NCBI RefSeq assembly: GCF_018101125.2
Contig: NZ_JAELVF020000001.1
Span: 1,836,826 to 1,900,825 of the forward strand
Reading direction: 5' to 3'
DNA length: 64,000 bases
DNA from: Streptomyces tardus
Lineage (GTDB): Bacteria; Actinomycetota; Actinomycetes; Streptomycetales; Streptomycetaceae
In this document: piece after piece, positions 1 to 8,419 of the stretch
How the letters are laid out: each line of letters starts with the position of its first letter
How positions within the stretch are numbered: position 1 is the first letter of the stretch
The notes under the pieces: model-generated
The model's database searches: none
What the model saw: the letters and a program-made list of their open reading frames with translations, nothing else
Told to the model about the DNA's origin: nothing
Made by a program: the position numbers and the translations under genes

Positions 1-1
1 G

Positions 2-94
2 CGCGAGTTCCTGACCCACGCGGAGCCCGGGGCCGCGCCAGGTCGGCGCGCCAACTCCGCGTACCACTCGCTGACTTCGGGGATCGAACGGTGA
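2..94 (+). CDS. C-terminal 30 residues of an upstream gene (partial)
   Basis: An open frame enters from the left edge and stops at TGA 92-94. The stop overlaps the GTG start of the next gene in a GTGA junction, the usual sign of translational coupling in streptomycetes. The visible tail (ending in LTSGIER) is too short to identify. Because the two following genes are multi-pass membrane proteins resembling ABC-2 permeases, it is probably the end of the ATP-binding subunit; that is inference from position only. Confidence 0.5.
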   Translation, partial: REFLTHAEPGAAPGRRANSAYHSLTSGIER

Positions 95-1353
95 ACCTTT
101 CGCGTTCGCTGAAGACCTCGCCGGTACGGTGGCTCGCCCTGCCGGTGCTCGCGGTCGCCCTCTTCTACCTCACGACCGGCATGCGTTCCCTCGAGGTCGG
201 GTACGGCGGCTACGCCGTGTATGGCGCGACCCGGGCGCTGGCCATCACCACCGGTACGCTCGCCGCCCTTTCCGCATGGGAGGCGGGACGACTGCGGGCC
301 GGGCAGGTGTGGCGTCGCACGTCGGCACGGGGGCGCATCACCGTCGCGTTCGGCGCGCTGCGGCCGGTGTTGCTGCTCACGGCGGTAGTGGACGTCACGG
401 CGCTGTCCCTCGCAGCCGTGCACGCGGGTGCGGTGCCGCATTTCGCCGACCTGCCGATGATCCTGGCTCTCGGCGTGGTGCAGATCGCGTTCCTCGTTGT
501 GGGGTTCGGTGTCGGCTGCGTCGTGCCGCGTGCGCTCGCCGCACCGTTGGTACTCATCGCCGTGACACTGTGGCTGGTCCTACCACCCACCCTGGAGACT
601 CCCTGGGTCCGTTACCTCACCGGAGTACCGACCGATGCGCCCACTCTGACCGACACCTGGGATCCGGCAGTGCTCCTCGCGCCTCCTCTCCTCGCAGCGG
701 GCGCCGCCCTGGCCGTCGTCGCCCTGGCCGTGGCGGGGCGCAGTCGGCTGCTGCGCGTGGGGATCGCCGCAACAGTGCTGGTGGGCGCCGCGGTGCCGGC
801 CCAGGCCCTGGTGGCGGACGCCGGTTACGAAGCCCCCACGGTGCCGCGAACCTCGGCGCAGACCTGCTCGGGCGAAGCTCCGCGGATCTGTGTGCCGGGA
901 GAACTCTCCGGGTCGCTGCCCACGCTCCGGGCTGCCGCCGAGCAGACACTTCCCGCACTGGCCCAGGCCGGCATCGAGACACCGACCTCGATCGAAAACG
1001 CCTCGGTCGACGCCGAGTTGGGCGAGCGGGCGTGGCGCATCCACCTGGACCCGCCGGTCACCCGGCAACGGGCGATCAACGCGATCGCCACCGCCCTGAT
1101 TCCGCGAGCGCCCGAATGCACGGACCTCCCCGACGGCTTCGGTGTGCCCAGCTCGGGACCGTTGCGGATCTGGCTGTTGCGGGCCGCCGGTGTGAGTGAG
1201 GAGCGGGCGGCCAGGTCCGGCAGCGCTCAAGCTCGGCAGACGGCCGCGGAGGTGCGCACGACCTCTCGCGAGGACCAACTGCGTTGGGTACGCGGCCAGA
1301 TGGAGCTGCTGAGCAGCTGCGACCCCGAGGTGCTGACCGAGGCCGCACGATGA
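91..1353 (+). CDS. multi-pass membrane protein, ABC-2-type exporter subunit-like
   Basis: A 420-aa protein. Six or so hydrophobic helices fill residues 15-250: PVLAVALFYLTTG near 18-30, helices around 45-60, 90-110, 122-145, 150-165, 192-215 and 220-240. A soluble C-terminal half of about 170 residues follows and contains a Cys pair (near 259 and 267). The start is GTG, overlapping the upstream stop, and the next gene starts inside its stop codon (ATGA at 1350-1353), so it sits mid-operon. Size, topology and context fit the membrane part of an ABC transporter or a permease-associated sensor; no catalytic motif is visible. Substrate unknown. Confidence 0.6.
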   Translation: MNLSRSLKTSPVRWLALPVLAVALFYLTTGMRSLEVGYGGYAVYGATRALAITTGTLAALSAWEAGRLRAGQVWRRTSARGRITVAFGALRPVLLLTAVVDVTALSLAAVHAGAVPHFADLPMILALGVVQIAFLVVGFGVGCVVPRALAAPLVLIAVTLWLVLPPTLETPWVRYLTGVPTDAPTLTDTWDPAVLLAPPLLAAGAALAVVALAVAGRSRLLRVGIAATVLVGAAVPAQALVADAGYEAPTVPRTSAQTCSGEAPRICVPGELSGSLPTLRAAAEQTLPALAQAGIETPTSIENASVDAELGERAWRIHLDPPVTRQRAINAIATALIPRAPECTDLPDGFGVPSSGPLRIWLLRAAGVSEERAARSGSAQARQTAAEVRTTSREDQLRWVRGQMELLSSCDPEVLTEAAR

Positions 1354-1973
1354 GCCTGTGGTGGAAGGTGCGCCGCCCCTGGCTGGTGGTCTGCGCGCTG
1401 GTCGGGTTCGTGCTGCTGCTTCTGCTGGTGAAGGACCAGGTCGTCAACGTGCCCTCGATCACCCTGCTGGGCGGCGCGGGCATCAAGTTGATGAACTTCC
1501 TGCCGCTGATCCCCTGTGCGGCCCTGCTGTTCAGCCTGGAGCGGCGACTCGGGCAGGCCGAGGCCACGGCAGTCCGCCCGGTGGCCCTGCTCGATCGCGG
1601 GCTGGTGCTGGCGACCGGTGCCGCCGTGCTGGCCGTGGGTCTGCTGCTCGCGGCGACGTTCGGCATGCAGTCGTCGAACGCCGCCGCCCGCAACGTGCTC
1701 TTCCTGATCGGCGTCGCCCTGGTCGCCCGGATGTTCTTCGGCGGCCTGGTCGCCACAGCGGCGGCGGCCGTATGGCTCTTCATCACCGTCACCGCAGGGC
1801 TGAAGGCCGCACACTCACCGTACTTCTGGGCGATCCTGCTGGAGCCCGCCAACCGCCCCCACGCGGCGGCGGCCACCGTCATCGCCTTCGGCGCGGGGCT
1901 GCTGTGCATGAACCCGGGCCCCCGCCTGCGGAGCCTGCGCCACGCGCTCACCAACGCCTTACCGCGCAACTGA
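1350..1973 (+). CDS. integral membrane protein of an ABC-type operon
   Basis: A 207-aa hydrophobic protein starting MSLWWKVRRPWL, with about five to six predicted helices (roughly residues 10-28, 40-60, 78-100, 110-130, 140-160, 165-185). A basic N-terminus before the first helix suggests the N-terminus is inside. The start ATG overlaps the previous stop (ATGA), which fixes this start over longer in-frame alternatives. It is probably the last gene of the exporter operon; the following 77 bases are GC-rich with no further gene. Paired with the preceding protein it may form a permease complex, but no family signature was recognised. Confidence 0.6.
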   Translation: MSLWWKVRRPWLVVCALVGFVLLLLLVKDQVVNVPSITLLGGAGIKLMNFLPLIPCAALLFSLERRLGQAEATAVRPVALLDRGLVLATGAAVLAVGLLLAATFGMQSSNAAARNVLFLIGVALVARMFFGGLVATAAAAVWLFITVTAGLKAAHSPYFWAILLEPANRPHAAAATVIAFGAGLLCMNPGPRLRSLRHALTNALPRN

Positions 1974-2050
1974 CCCGGCCCGCCCGCGGGCACGCCCGTA
2001 CGGCGGGGTGCCCGTACGGCGGGCGCACGGGCACCTCGGCGCCGCCGCCG

Positions 2051-3916
2051 CTACGCGGGGCCGTCGGCGGTCTCGTCCAGGCCGGCGAGGACCAGGGCGA
2101 GGCGGGCGGTGCCGGCGGCGGTCACCCGTACCGGTACGCCCCAGTCCTGCTGGTGCATGTGGCAGGCGGGGTACTCGTTCTCCGGGTCGTCGTCGCAGGA
2201 GGCGGCCATCGCCGAGACGTGGAGCACGCCCTCGGTGACGCCCTCCCCGGCACCGGCCGCGAGCCGCACCGTACGGCGCAGCTCGGTGCCCTGCCCCTCG
2301 CCGTCGGCGAGCAGTTCGGGCGGGGTGGCGGAGACCAGCAGGCGGGTCGACGGGCCGTAGCGGTCGTCCAGCTTCTGCCCGGCGGGCGGCTGGAAGACGA
2401 CGTCCAACTCCACTTCGCCCGGGGCGACTTCGGTCGCCTCCCGCTGGGTGCGATGCGCGATCTCCTCGACCCGTACGGCCTCCTCCGGCAGCCGCAGCCG
2501 GGTCAACCGGTGACGGGCGGACTCGACGACCAGGATCTCGTCACCACCCGGCTCGTCGCCGTGCGCAGTGGCGATCACCGCGTCCGAGAGTTCCCTCAGG
2601 TCCGTTGCCAGCGTGGTCACTTCGCCGGAGGCCGGATCGTAGCGACGCAGCGCGTGGTTGTACGTGTCGGCGACGGCCACCGAACCGTCGGGCAGCACGG
2701 TCACGCCCAACGGGTGCTGAAACAGGGCCTGTTCGGCCGGGCCGTCGCGGTGGCCGAAGTCGAAGAGGCCCGTGCCGACGGCCGTGCGCACCCGGTACGC
2801 CTCGCCCTCCCGCTCCACCCACCGCAGCGCCGAGGTCTCGGAGTCCGCGACCCACAGCCGCTCGGCCGAGGCCGCGAGCCCGGAGGGCTGGGCGAACCAC
2901 GCCTGGTCGGCGGGCCCGTCGACCAGTCCCTCGTTGGTGGTGCCGGCCGCGACCGCCACCCGGTCGGAGGCCGGGTCGTACGTCCACAGCTGGTGGACAC
3001 CGGCCATCGCGATCCACAGCAGGCCGTCGAACCAGGCCACGTCCCACGGCGAGGAGAGCGGCACCTCGTGCCCCGGCCCCTGCGTCGCATCGCCCTGCCA
3101 CCACTGCGCGCCCGTACCGGCGAGCGTGGTGGTCTCGCCGGTCACCGGATCGAAGGCGCGCAGCGCGTGGTTGACGGTATCCGCGACCGCGACCCGGCCG
3201 TCCGGCAGCAGCGCCATGCCCTGCGGCTCGCTGAACCGCGCCGCGCTCGGCACACCGTCGACCAGCCCGCGCTCGCCCCCGCCGATGCGCCGCAGTACGC
3301 GCTCACCGTCCGCCGCCAGCTCCACCAGCTCGTGCCGGGTGGTGTCGCTGACCAGGAAGGTGCCGCTGGGCAGCCGCAGCGCCTTGCCGGGAAAACGCAG
3401 ATCGGTCGCCTCCGGCTCCGGCGGTACGTACGGGCCCTCGCCGCGCCGCAGCGTCCCCCTGGCGCCGTGCTCGGCGACCAGCTCCTCGACCAGGGCGGCG
3501 ATCGCGTGCGCATGGCCCTCGCCCGCGTGCTGGGCGACCACGTACCCCTCGGGGTCGATCACCACCAGCGTCGGCCAGGCGCGGACCGCGTACTGCTTCC
3601 AGGTGGCCAGCTCGGGATCGTCCAGGACCGGGTGGTGCACCCCGTACCGCTCGACCGCGTCGAGCACCGCGCGGGGCTCGGCCTCGTGGACGAACTTGGG
3701 CGAGTGCACCCCGACGATCACCAGCGAGTCGCGGTGCGCCTCCTCCAACTCCCGCAGCTCGTCGAGGACATGGAGACAGTTCACGCAGCAGAAGGTCCAG
3801 AAGTCGAGCAGAACGACGCGACCGCGCAGCTCGGCGAGCGACAGCTCCTTGCCGCCGGTGTTGATCCAGGCTCGTCCTTGCAGCTCAGGGGCGCGCACGC
3901 GCGGTCGTCGAGTCAT
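2051..3916 (-). CDS. thioredoxin-domain / NHL-repeat protein (NHLRC2-like)
   Basis: A 621-aa protein. Residues 1-150 form a thioredoxin/TlpA-like domain with the redox-type motif WTFCCVNC followed by LHVLDELRELE and a conserved cis-Pro region (RAWPTLVVIDPEG). Residues 160-500 contain repeated NHL beta-propeller blades of the type SxPxGxALLPDGRVAVADTxNHALR (at least four clear copies, each with DGxVAVADTxNHALR or WVADSETSALR). The C-terminal 100 residues are beta-rich. This domain order matches NHLRC2-type proteins, cytoplasmic proteins with an uncertain redox role. The start chosen is the ATG at 3916, giving MTRRPRVRAPELQG; upstream in-frame codons look non-coding. Monocistronic and convergent with the exporter operon. 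Confidence 0.85.
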   Translation of the reverse strand: MTRRPRVRAPELQGRAWINTGGKELSLAELRGRVVLLDFWTFCCVNCLHVLDELRELEEAHRDSLVIVGVHSPKFVHEAEPRAVLDAVERYGVHHPVLDDPELATWKQYAVRAWPTLVVIDPEGYVVAQHAGEGHAHAIAALVEELVAEHGARGTLRRGEGPYVPPEPEATDLRFPGKALRLPSGTFLVSDTTRHELVELAADGERVLRRIGGGERGLVDGVPSAARFSEPQGMALLPDGRVAVADTVNHALRAFDPVTGETTTLAGTGAQWWQGDATQGPGHEVPLSSPWDVAWFDGLLWIAMAGVHQLWTYDPASDRVAVAAGTTNEGLVDGPADQAWFAQPSGLAASAERLWVADSETSALRWVEREGEAYRVRTAVGTGLFDFGHRDGPAEQALFQHPLGVTVLPDGSVAVADTYNHALRRYDPASGEVTTLATDLRELSDAVIATAHGDEPGGDEILVVESARHRLTRLRLPEEAVRVEEIAHRTQREATEVAPGEVELDVVFQPPAGQKLDDRYGPSTRLLVSATPPELLADGEGQGTELRRTVRLAAGAGEGVTEGVLHVSAMAASCDDDPENEYPACHMHQQDWGVPVRVTAAGTARLALVLAGLDETADGPA

Positions 3917-4026
3917 ATGTCCAGCGTGCCACGCGTACCGCTCCAACCCGACTATCGGCGTACGCCAGCACACGGGACCAGGGCATGACAGCGCCCCCGA
4001 TCCGCAGAGAAACGGGGGCGCTGCGG

Positions 4027-4203
4027 CTACCGTCGCCGCTGACTCGGGGAAGCCCCGGCCACGCGGCCAGTGGTGTGGCAGCGTCGGCAGTCATGGAGCA
4101 CATAGAGCGTTCTGACGGCACCCGCGAGCGGGTCGGGACCACTCACGTAGGCGCGGGCACGGACGACGCGCCCCCTGCCGGCGCATGAAGGGCAGGTTCT
4201 CAT
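4027..4203 (-). CDS. small zinc-ribbon protein (58 aa)
   Basis: It begins MRTCPSCAGRGRV and carries a second CRRCHTTGRV, that is two CxxC knuckles with the glycine spacing of DnaJ-type CxxCxGxG zinc motifs. It likely binds one zinc ion and may contact nucleic acid or protein. Its ATG overlaps the stop of the preceding 37-aa gene (ATGA read on the minus strand at 4203-4200), so it is the third member of a coupled three-gene unit. Function unknown; tiny zinc-ribbon genes like this are common in accessory regions of streptomycete chromosomes. Confidence 0.6.
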   Translation of the reverse strand: MRTCPSCAGRGRVVRARAYVSGPDPLAGAVRTLYVLHDCRRCHTTGRVAGASPSQRRR

Positions 4204-4313
4204 CGGAGCACCCCGGTAACGACCAGCATCACTACGGAGAGTGGGCTGCCCCACAGCAGCATCGCGGTCAGTAGACCGGCGTGACGGCCAACGGCTCGGA
4301 GCGTTCGGTTCAC
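4200..4313 (-). CDS. single-helix membrane peptide (37 aa)
   Basis: It begins VNRTLRAVGRHAG with a GTG start at 4313 and continues into one hydrophobic helix of about 22 residues (LLTAMLLWGSPLSVVMLVV). The start overlaps the upstream stop (GTGA) and its own stop overlaps the next start (ATGA), strong evidence that this very short frame is translated. The basic N-terminus and single helix suggest a small inner-membrane protein. No family was recognised. Confidence 0.5.
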   Translation of the reverse strand: MNRTLRAVGRHAGLLTAMLLWGSPLSVVMLVVTGVLR

Positions 4314-4561
4314 CGCCGGCTCCCCGGCAGGCGTTCGCCACGTGCGTCGGCTACCCGGATCGCGTCGGTGAGCGATTCGATCAAGCGGTGCACGGTCCAC
4401 TTGAGTTCACGCGGATTCTCCGACTCCGCAACGAGGGCCCGCGCATTCGCCAGCACATCGCGGGCGCAGTCCATCCGGATGCGTTCACTGATTTCGTCGA
4501 TCGTCTGTAGTGGCGCGTCAGCATCGGGGATCTGTCGGGGCGTCAAGTTCGTGCTCTTCAT
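4310..4561 (-). CDS. small acidic helical protein (83 aa)
   Basis: First gene of a three-gene coupled unit transcribed away from the XRE regulator at 4679. The protein is charged and predicted mostly helical (DEISERIRMDCARDVLANAR..., ELKWTVHRLIESLTDAIRVAD). It ends in a GTGA overlap with the next gene. No recognisable domain. The 117-bp divergent region it shares with the XRE gene suggests common control. Confidence 0.55.
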   Translation of the reverse strand: MKSTNLTPRQIPDADAPLQTIDEISERIRMDCARDVLANARALVAESENPRELKWTVHRLIESLTDAIRVADARGERLPGSRR

Positions 4562-4617
4562 CCATCGAGATTCCCCGCAGACCGTAGGACGTCGGAACCG
4601 CGTACGTTCCCCATTTC

Positions 4618-4660
4618 GGGACGTCCCGCAACGGGTATAACGTCCCTACCAACGTCCATC
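4618..4660 (+). promoter_or_regulatory. repeated ACGTCC elements in the divergent promoter
   Basis: Between the divergent small-gene unit and the XRE gene lies a perfect 10-bp palindrome GGGACGTCCC (4618-4627), followed by AACGTCCC (4639-4646) and AACGTCC (4651-4657). A near copy, GGACGTCGG, sits at about 4587. The spacing and position just upstream of the ATG at 4679 fit an operator for the adjacent XRE regulator. A TATAA stretch at 4636-4640 could be part of a -10 element. Inference only. Confidence 0.35.
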
Positions 4661-4678
4661 AATCGGGGGGAAACTGAC

Positions 4679-5422
4679 ATGCAGAACGAACGCCTGCGGG
4701 CAACCATGGCGGCCGGAGGATGGACACATTCCGACTTGGCCAACGCGACCGGCGTCGATCCTAAGAGCGTTGAGCGTTGGGTCAACCTGGGCCGAACGCC
4801 CCGTAGGCAGACCGCTCTCAAGGCATCTGAAGCTCTAGGAGAAGACGTGCATGCACTCTGGCCGGCCCTACGGCAAGCACGCGCCGCGCGGGCGGTGAGT
4901 CCGGAACTGGTAGCGCTGTATGACCAGCGCGCGGACCTTGCGGTGTCTGCGTTCACCGATCTCTTCGCACAGGCGCAGGAGCGGATCGACGTACTCGTGT
5001 ATGCAGCGGTGTTCATACACGAGGCTTTCCCACGTCTCAACGATCTTCTCCGGGAACGTGCCGCAGAGGGGTGCGCGGTGCGCATCGCCATAGGGGACGC
5101 AGACAGTGAGAACGTCCAACAGCGGGGCCGCGAGGAGCAGTTCGGCCATGGCATTGAGTCGCGGTGCCGACTGGCACTGCTCCACTACCGCCCCCTTCTC
5201 GGTGTGCCGGGGATCGAACTGCGCACGCACGGGACGACGTTGTACAACTCGATCTATCGCGCCGATGACCAGATGCTGGTGAACGCGCACGTGTGGGGAG
5301 TGAACGCCTATGCGGCGCCCGTCTGGCACCTGCGGCGGAGCGGCGGGGGCGGGATGTTCGACGGGTACGCGAGCAGCTTCGAATCGGTATGGGCGACCGC
5401 AACGCCGGCGCGGGAGGCATGA
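4679..5422 (+). CDS. XRE-family regulator with C-terminal PLD-like/DUF5919-type domain
   Basis: A 247-aa protein. Residues 5-60 are a helix-turn-helix (LRATMAAGGWTHSDLANATGV / DPKSVERWV). The C-terminal half (about 95-245) has the pattern ERIDVLVYAAVFIHEA ... HGTTLYNSIYRADDQML, resembling regulator-associated phospholipase-D-like domains. That domain assignment is by recollection. The ATG is preceded by a purine-rich GGGGGGAAA. Its stop overlaps the start of the Nudix gene (ATGA at 5419-5422), so regulator and Nudix protein are co-translated, an arrangement often repeated in streptomycete genomes. Confidence 0.75.
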   Translation: MQNERLRATMAAGGWTHSDLANATGVDPKSVERWVNLGRTPRRQTALKASEALGEDVHALWPALRQARAARAVSPELVALYDQRADLAVSAFTDLFAQAQERIDVLVYAAVFIHEAFPRLNDLLRERAAEGCAVRIAIGDADSENVQQRGREEQFGHGIESRCRLALLHYRPLLGVPGIELRTHGTTLYNSIYRADDQMLVNAHVWGVNAYAAPVWHLRRSGGGGMFDGYASSFESVWATATPAREA

Positions 5423-5895
5423 ACGTGGCGCGCACTGAATACTTCGACGACCCGTCAGCCCCTGAGCCGAACAGCCTCGTGGTCGCCGCTTCCGCCGTGG
5501 TCACCGACGAGCGAGGGCGCATCCTGTTGCAGCGGCGTGCCGACAGTGGCCTGTGGGCGCTGCCCGGGGGCGGTATGGAGGTGGGGGATTCCCTGCCCGG
5601 GGCGGCCGTACGGGAGGTACGGGAGGAGACGGGGCTTGAGGTGGAGATCACGGGACTCGTGGGGACGTACACCGATCCTAGGCACGTGATCGCGTACAGC
5701 GACGGGGAAGTACGGCGCCAGTTCAACGTCTGCTTCACCGCGCGGGTGGTCGGGGGCGCGCTGCGCATCTCGCAGGAGTCCACGGAGTTGAGGTTCGTAG
5801 CGCCGGAGGACATCGGGGAACTGGCGATGCATCACACACAACGGCTGCGCGTGCGGCACTTCCGGGAGGAGCGGGGGGCGCCGTATCTGGGGTGA
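5419..5895 (+). CDS. Nudix hydrolase
   Basis: A 158-aa protein with a complete Nudix box: GGGMEVGDSLPGAAVREVREE followed by TGLEV, matching GX5EX7REUXEEXGU, which coordinates the metal for cleavage of nucleoside-diphosphate-linked substrates. The N-terminal beta strands (LVVAASAVVTDERGRILLQRR) are typical. The start is set by the 4-bp overlap with the upstream XRE gene. The partner regulator suggests a signalling or housecleaning role; the true substrate cannot be read from sequence. Confidence 0.85.
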   Translation: MNVARTEYFDDPSAPEPNSLVVAASAVVTDERGRILLQRRADSGLWALPGGGMEVGDSLPGAAVREVREETGLEVEITGLVGTYTDPRHVIAYSDGEVRRQFNVCFTARVVGGALRISQESTELRFVAPEDIGELAMHHTQRLRVRHFREERGAPYLG

Positions 5896-5948
5896 TGCGG
5901 TGAGGCGCAGACGCAAAACGCCCCCGCTCTCTTCCCGGACACCTGGGC

Positions 5949-6202
5949 GTGGGGCAGCTGGTGGACATCGGCGTTCACCAGCTCCTCCTGGACACCCCTG
6001 TCTACTTCGCCCTCTGCGACCTGTACAACGGCGGAGCGTACCGGCACATCATGCGCCGTTCATCGAGCGCCGAGGGGATGGCCTGTGCATCCGCACAGCT
6101 GATTTCCTTCGATCCGACGGCTGGCACGTGGACGAGGAACTGTGGGCCATCGACGGGGCGAACTGCTCGCCCTGTGACAACAAGGCGCCAGACAGTCACT
6201 GA
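5949..6202 (+). pseudogene. small hypothetical gene, apparently frameshifted
   Basis: The frame from GTG 5949 gives a convincing start (MGQLVDIGVHQLLLDTPVYF... YNGGAYRHIM) and then degenerates after about 6053. The frame one base back (codon positions 6059 onward) gives an equally protein-like continuation, FIERRGDGLCIRTADFLRSDG... to ...NKAPDSH and TGA at 6200-6202. Joining them needs one extra base near 6053-6060. The joined product would be about 84 aa, between the Nudix and methyltransferase genes. No family recognised. It could be a sequencing error. Confidence 0.4.
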
Positions 6203-6274
6203 CCCGCTCCAGTGCCCCTGCTCCCGGTCCGGGGGCAGGGGCATCCGGCCGTACGACCACCAGCAGAGGACGCA

Positions 6275-6958
6275 ATGCCCGTACCACACGACCTTGCCGC
6301 AGAGACCGAACTCTGGGACAGCTATGCGGAGTCCGCGTTCAAGGACAAGGCCGAACCCACGTTCAACTGGACGCAGTACGTAGGGCACGGCCCCGGGCAG
6401 GAGCTACTGGGCAACCCGACAACTGTGTTGGAGATCGGTTGCGGCACCGGTCGGGCCTTGGCGTATCTCGACAGCCGAGGAGTGAAGACCCACGGGGTCG
6501 ACCTGTCACCTGTCATGGTCAAGAAGGTCCGGGAGCGCTGGAGCGAATCTGGCACGACATTCGCTCACGGGGACGTCCTGGAGTACCTCGCGGAGCACAC
6601 GAACACCTATGACGCGATCTACTCGATGTTCGGTGCCGCGTGGTTCGCGGACCCAGGGCGTCTCTTCCCTCTCGTACGTGCCCGGCTCAACCCTGGCGGT
6701 GTCTTCGCGTTCTCCCAGCCTCCCGCCATCCCTGGCGCGTACGGACCACAGGGCATGTACAAAGGCGGGTTCGGCGGGAAGGCCATGTTCACTTATCGCT
6801 ACAGCTTCCGACCCCTGGTATGGGAGCGGATGCTGACCAGCGCTGGGTTCGCCTCCGCGTCAGCCGACGTACTCGATGCACCACACGAAGGGCACATTGG
6901 AACGCTCATCGTGCGGGCCACGGCCGCGCAGGCCCCGACACGTGGACCCGTCAGATGA
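6275..6958 (+). CDS. class I SAM-dependent methyltransferase
   Basis: A 227-aa Rossmann-type methyltransferase. Motif I is VLEIGCGTGRALAYL (about residues 50-64), followed by the acidic residue of motif II in THGVDLSPVMV; motif IV region is YDAIYSMFGAAWF. The start at 6275 follows AGAGGA; longer in-frame extensions are proline/arginine-rich and unlikely. It lies downstream of the XRE/Nudix genes on the same strand and may belong to that accessory module. The acceptor is unknown; the overall look is of small-molecule (UbiE/Methyltransf_25-type) enzymes. Confidence 0.8.
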   Translation: MPVPHDLAAETELWDSYAESAFKDKAEPTFNWTQYVGHGPGQELLGNPTTVLEIGCGTGRALAYLDSRGVKTHGVDLSPVMVKKVRERWSESGTTFAHGDVLEYLAEHTNTYDAIYSMFGAAWFADPGRLFPLVRARLNPGGVFAFSQPPAIPGAYGPQGMYKGGFGGKAMFTYRYSFRPLVWERMLTSAGFASASADVLDAPHEGHIGTLIVRATAAQAPTRGPVR

Positions 6959-7421
6959 CCGGGGCACATCGAACCCGACAGCAGCCACGCAGCAGGACAT
7001 GTTCAGGACACGGCGGTGGCCCTGACTCTCCCTTCCGGGACGTGGCCCGACCCTCTACCGTGACCGAATGCAGTGGCCCGCGAACGCCCGGGGCCCGATC
7101 CTGCGGAATGTTCACTCAGGTCAGCTGCACCGAAGGCTTCAGCCGGCGAAGGTGACCACGGTAGTCCTGGGCTACCGCTGGCCACAACGCACGAAGTCGC
7201 AACGCCACTTCGTGGAGGGCGACCACTGGGCTTCGGCGGGCCCGCTACCCAAACAGATGGTCGTCTTCGCCGAGCACTCACACTGACCAAGTGAAAAGCC
7301 GTACGCCCGGTTCGGCTCACGGGCTGCTTAACGCGGTCCGTGGGTTCGGCGGCTGCCGACCGCCGCATCCGCTCTCCGGTTCACGAGCCGGGCGGCTCGT
7401 AACGGCGCGCTCCTCCCGGGC
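6959..7421. other. 463-bp stretch without a supported gene
   Basis: No frame has convincing coding character. A 72-codon plus-strand frame (7068-7286, beginning MQWPANARGP) is protein-like in places (KVTTVVLGYRWPQ) but lacks a good ribosome binding site and neighbours that would support it. It may be a remnant. The region lies between a plus-strand methyltransferase and the 3' end of a minus-strand hydrolase. Confidence 0.3.
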
Positions 7422-8143
7422 TCAGCTCCTGGCTGCTTCGAGCAGCACCTCCGCCAGCTCTGCGGGCTGTGAATACATCGGCCAGTGGCCGGTGTTGAGC
7501 TCGGCCAGTCTCCAATCGGCGGCCTCCGCGAGGAGGTTGGCGACGGCCGGCATCGGATCGGGGCCGTCGAGCAGGCACTTCACATAGGTGGCCGGCAGCT
7601 CCTCGAGCGGTCGCTCCAGCACCGCGGGCCCGGTGAGGGTGGCGCCGGGGTGCGGCACCGCGTCCGCCATCAGCCGCTCCAGCTGCTCGACGGACAGGCC
7701 CTGGTCGCCGACCATGCCGTCCGGCGCGAAGTCCGGGGCGGCGGGCGGCGGCCAGCACCCGCCGTGGTCGGCGATCGCCGCCTCCACCATCGCCCGGCCG
7801 TCCGGCCATGCCGAGACGAAGGACTCGCCGTCCTCGGGAATGTTGGAGTCGACGAGGACGAGACGCTTGAGCCGGTCACCGATCCGCACGGCGGCCTGGC
7901 CGACCGGGATGCCCGAGTAGCTGTGACCGACGAGCACCACCTCGCGCAGGCCGAGCCGGTCGACCTCCTCCGTGACGTCCCGGACATGGGTGCGCTGATC
8001 CGCGCCCCGTCGGCCCGCTTCTCGCCCAGCCCGGAGAGCGAGAGCGGATGCACCCCGTGGTCCTCCGCACGCAGCCGCGGCACCACCTCGTCCCACGCCG
8101 ACGCCCCGAGCCACGCCCCTGCGACAAGTACGAAATCCGTCAT
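7422..8143 (-). pseudogene. alpha/beta hydrolase broken by a 1-base frameshift
   Basis: The N-terminal part (ATG at 8143) reads MTDFVLVAGAWLGASAWDEV...LSLSGLGEK, the classic start of an esterase-like alpha/beta hydrolase. Around 8000-8020 the frame is lost. The continuation in the neighbouring frame reads DQRTHVRDVTEEVDRLGLREVVLVGHSYSG (nucleophile elbow GHSYSG), later the acid region and LNTGHWPMYSQP with the catalytic His, and stops at 7422. Restoring one base in the GC-rich stretch near 8010 would give a normal protein of about 239 aa. Either a recent inactivation or a sequencing error. Confidence 0.65.
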
Positions 8144-8345
8144 GAGAACACGCTAGACCTGGCCTCTGACAGTCGCCCTCGGAGCACCGTCGCCGCAGCT
8201 CAGCGGAGCTACGACCTCGTCCGGCAGCCACCGCCGGCGCGGCAGGCCCGCCGCCCGGGGCAAGGCGCCCGAGCCCCGGGCTCGCGCCGGCCGACGTACC
8301 CGCGCAGCCCCGCAGCCGCTGTAGCCGCGTCGAAGACGTTCACGC

Positions 8346-8412
8346 CGGCTCCGGCTCCGGCTCCCGCTCCGGCTCACAACGACCGGCGACCGGCGACCGG
8401 CGACCGGCGACC
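8346..8412 (+). repeat. CCGGCT and CGACCGG tandem repeats just before the GNAT start
   Basis: A (GGCTCC)n-like hexamer run at about 8346-8376 is followed by a heptamer CGACCGG repeated four times plus a partial copy (8380-8412). The heptamers end eight bases before the ATG at 8420, so they occupy the place where a ribosome binding site would normally be. Confidence 0.6.
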
Positions 8413-8419
8413 TGCAAGA

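Noticed and set aside
1358..3988. 876-codon plus-strand frame across 1.4-4 kb
   Set aside because: Antisense to the NHL-repeat protein and out of frame with the membrane protein; low-complexity composition.
4027..6958. Integrative element of the pSAM2 type
   Set aside because: Nudix and tiny coupled genes recall such elements, but no integrase, excisionase, replication or TraB-like gene and no attachment-site repeat is present.
7068..7286. 72-codon frame MQWPANARGP... as a gene
   Set aside because: Partly protein-like but without ribosome binding site, neighbours or recognisable domain; described only as part of the gap.
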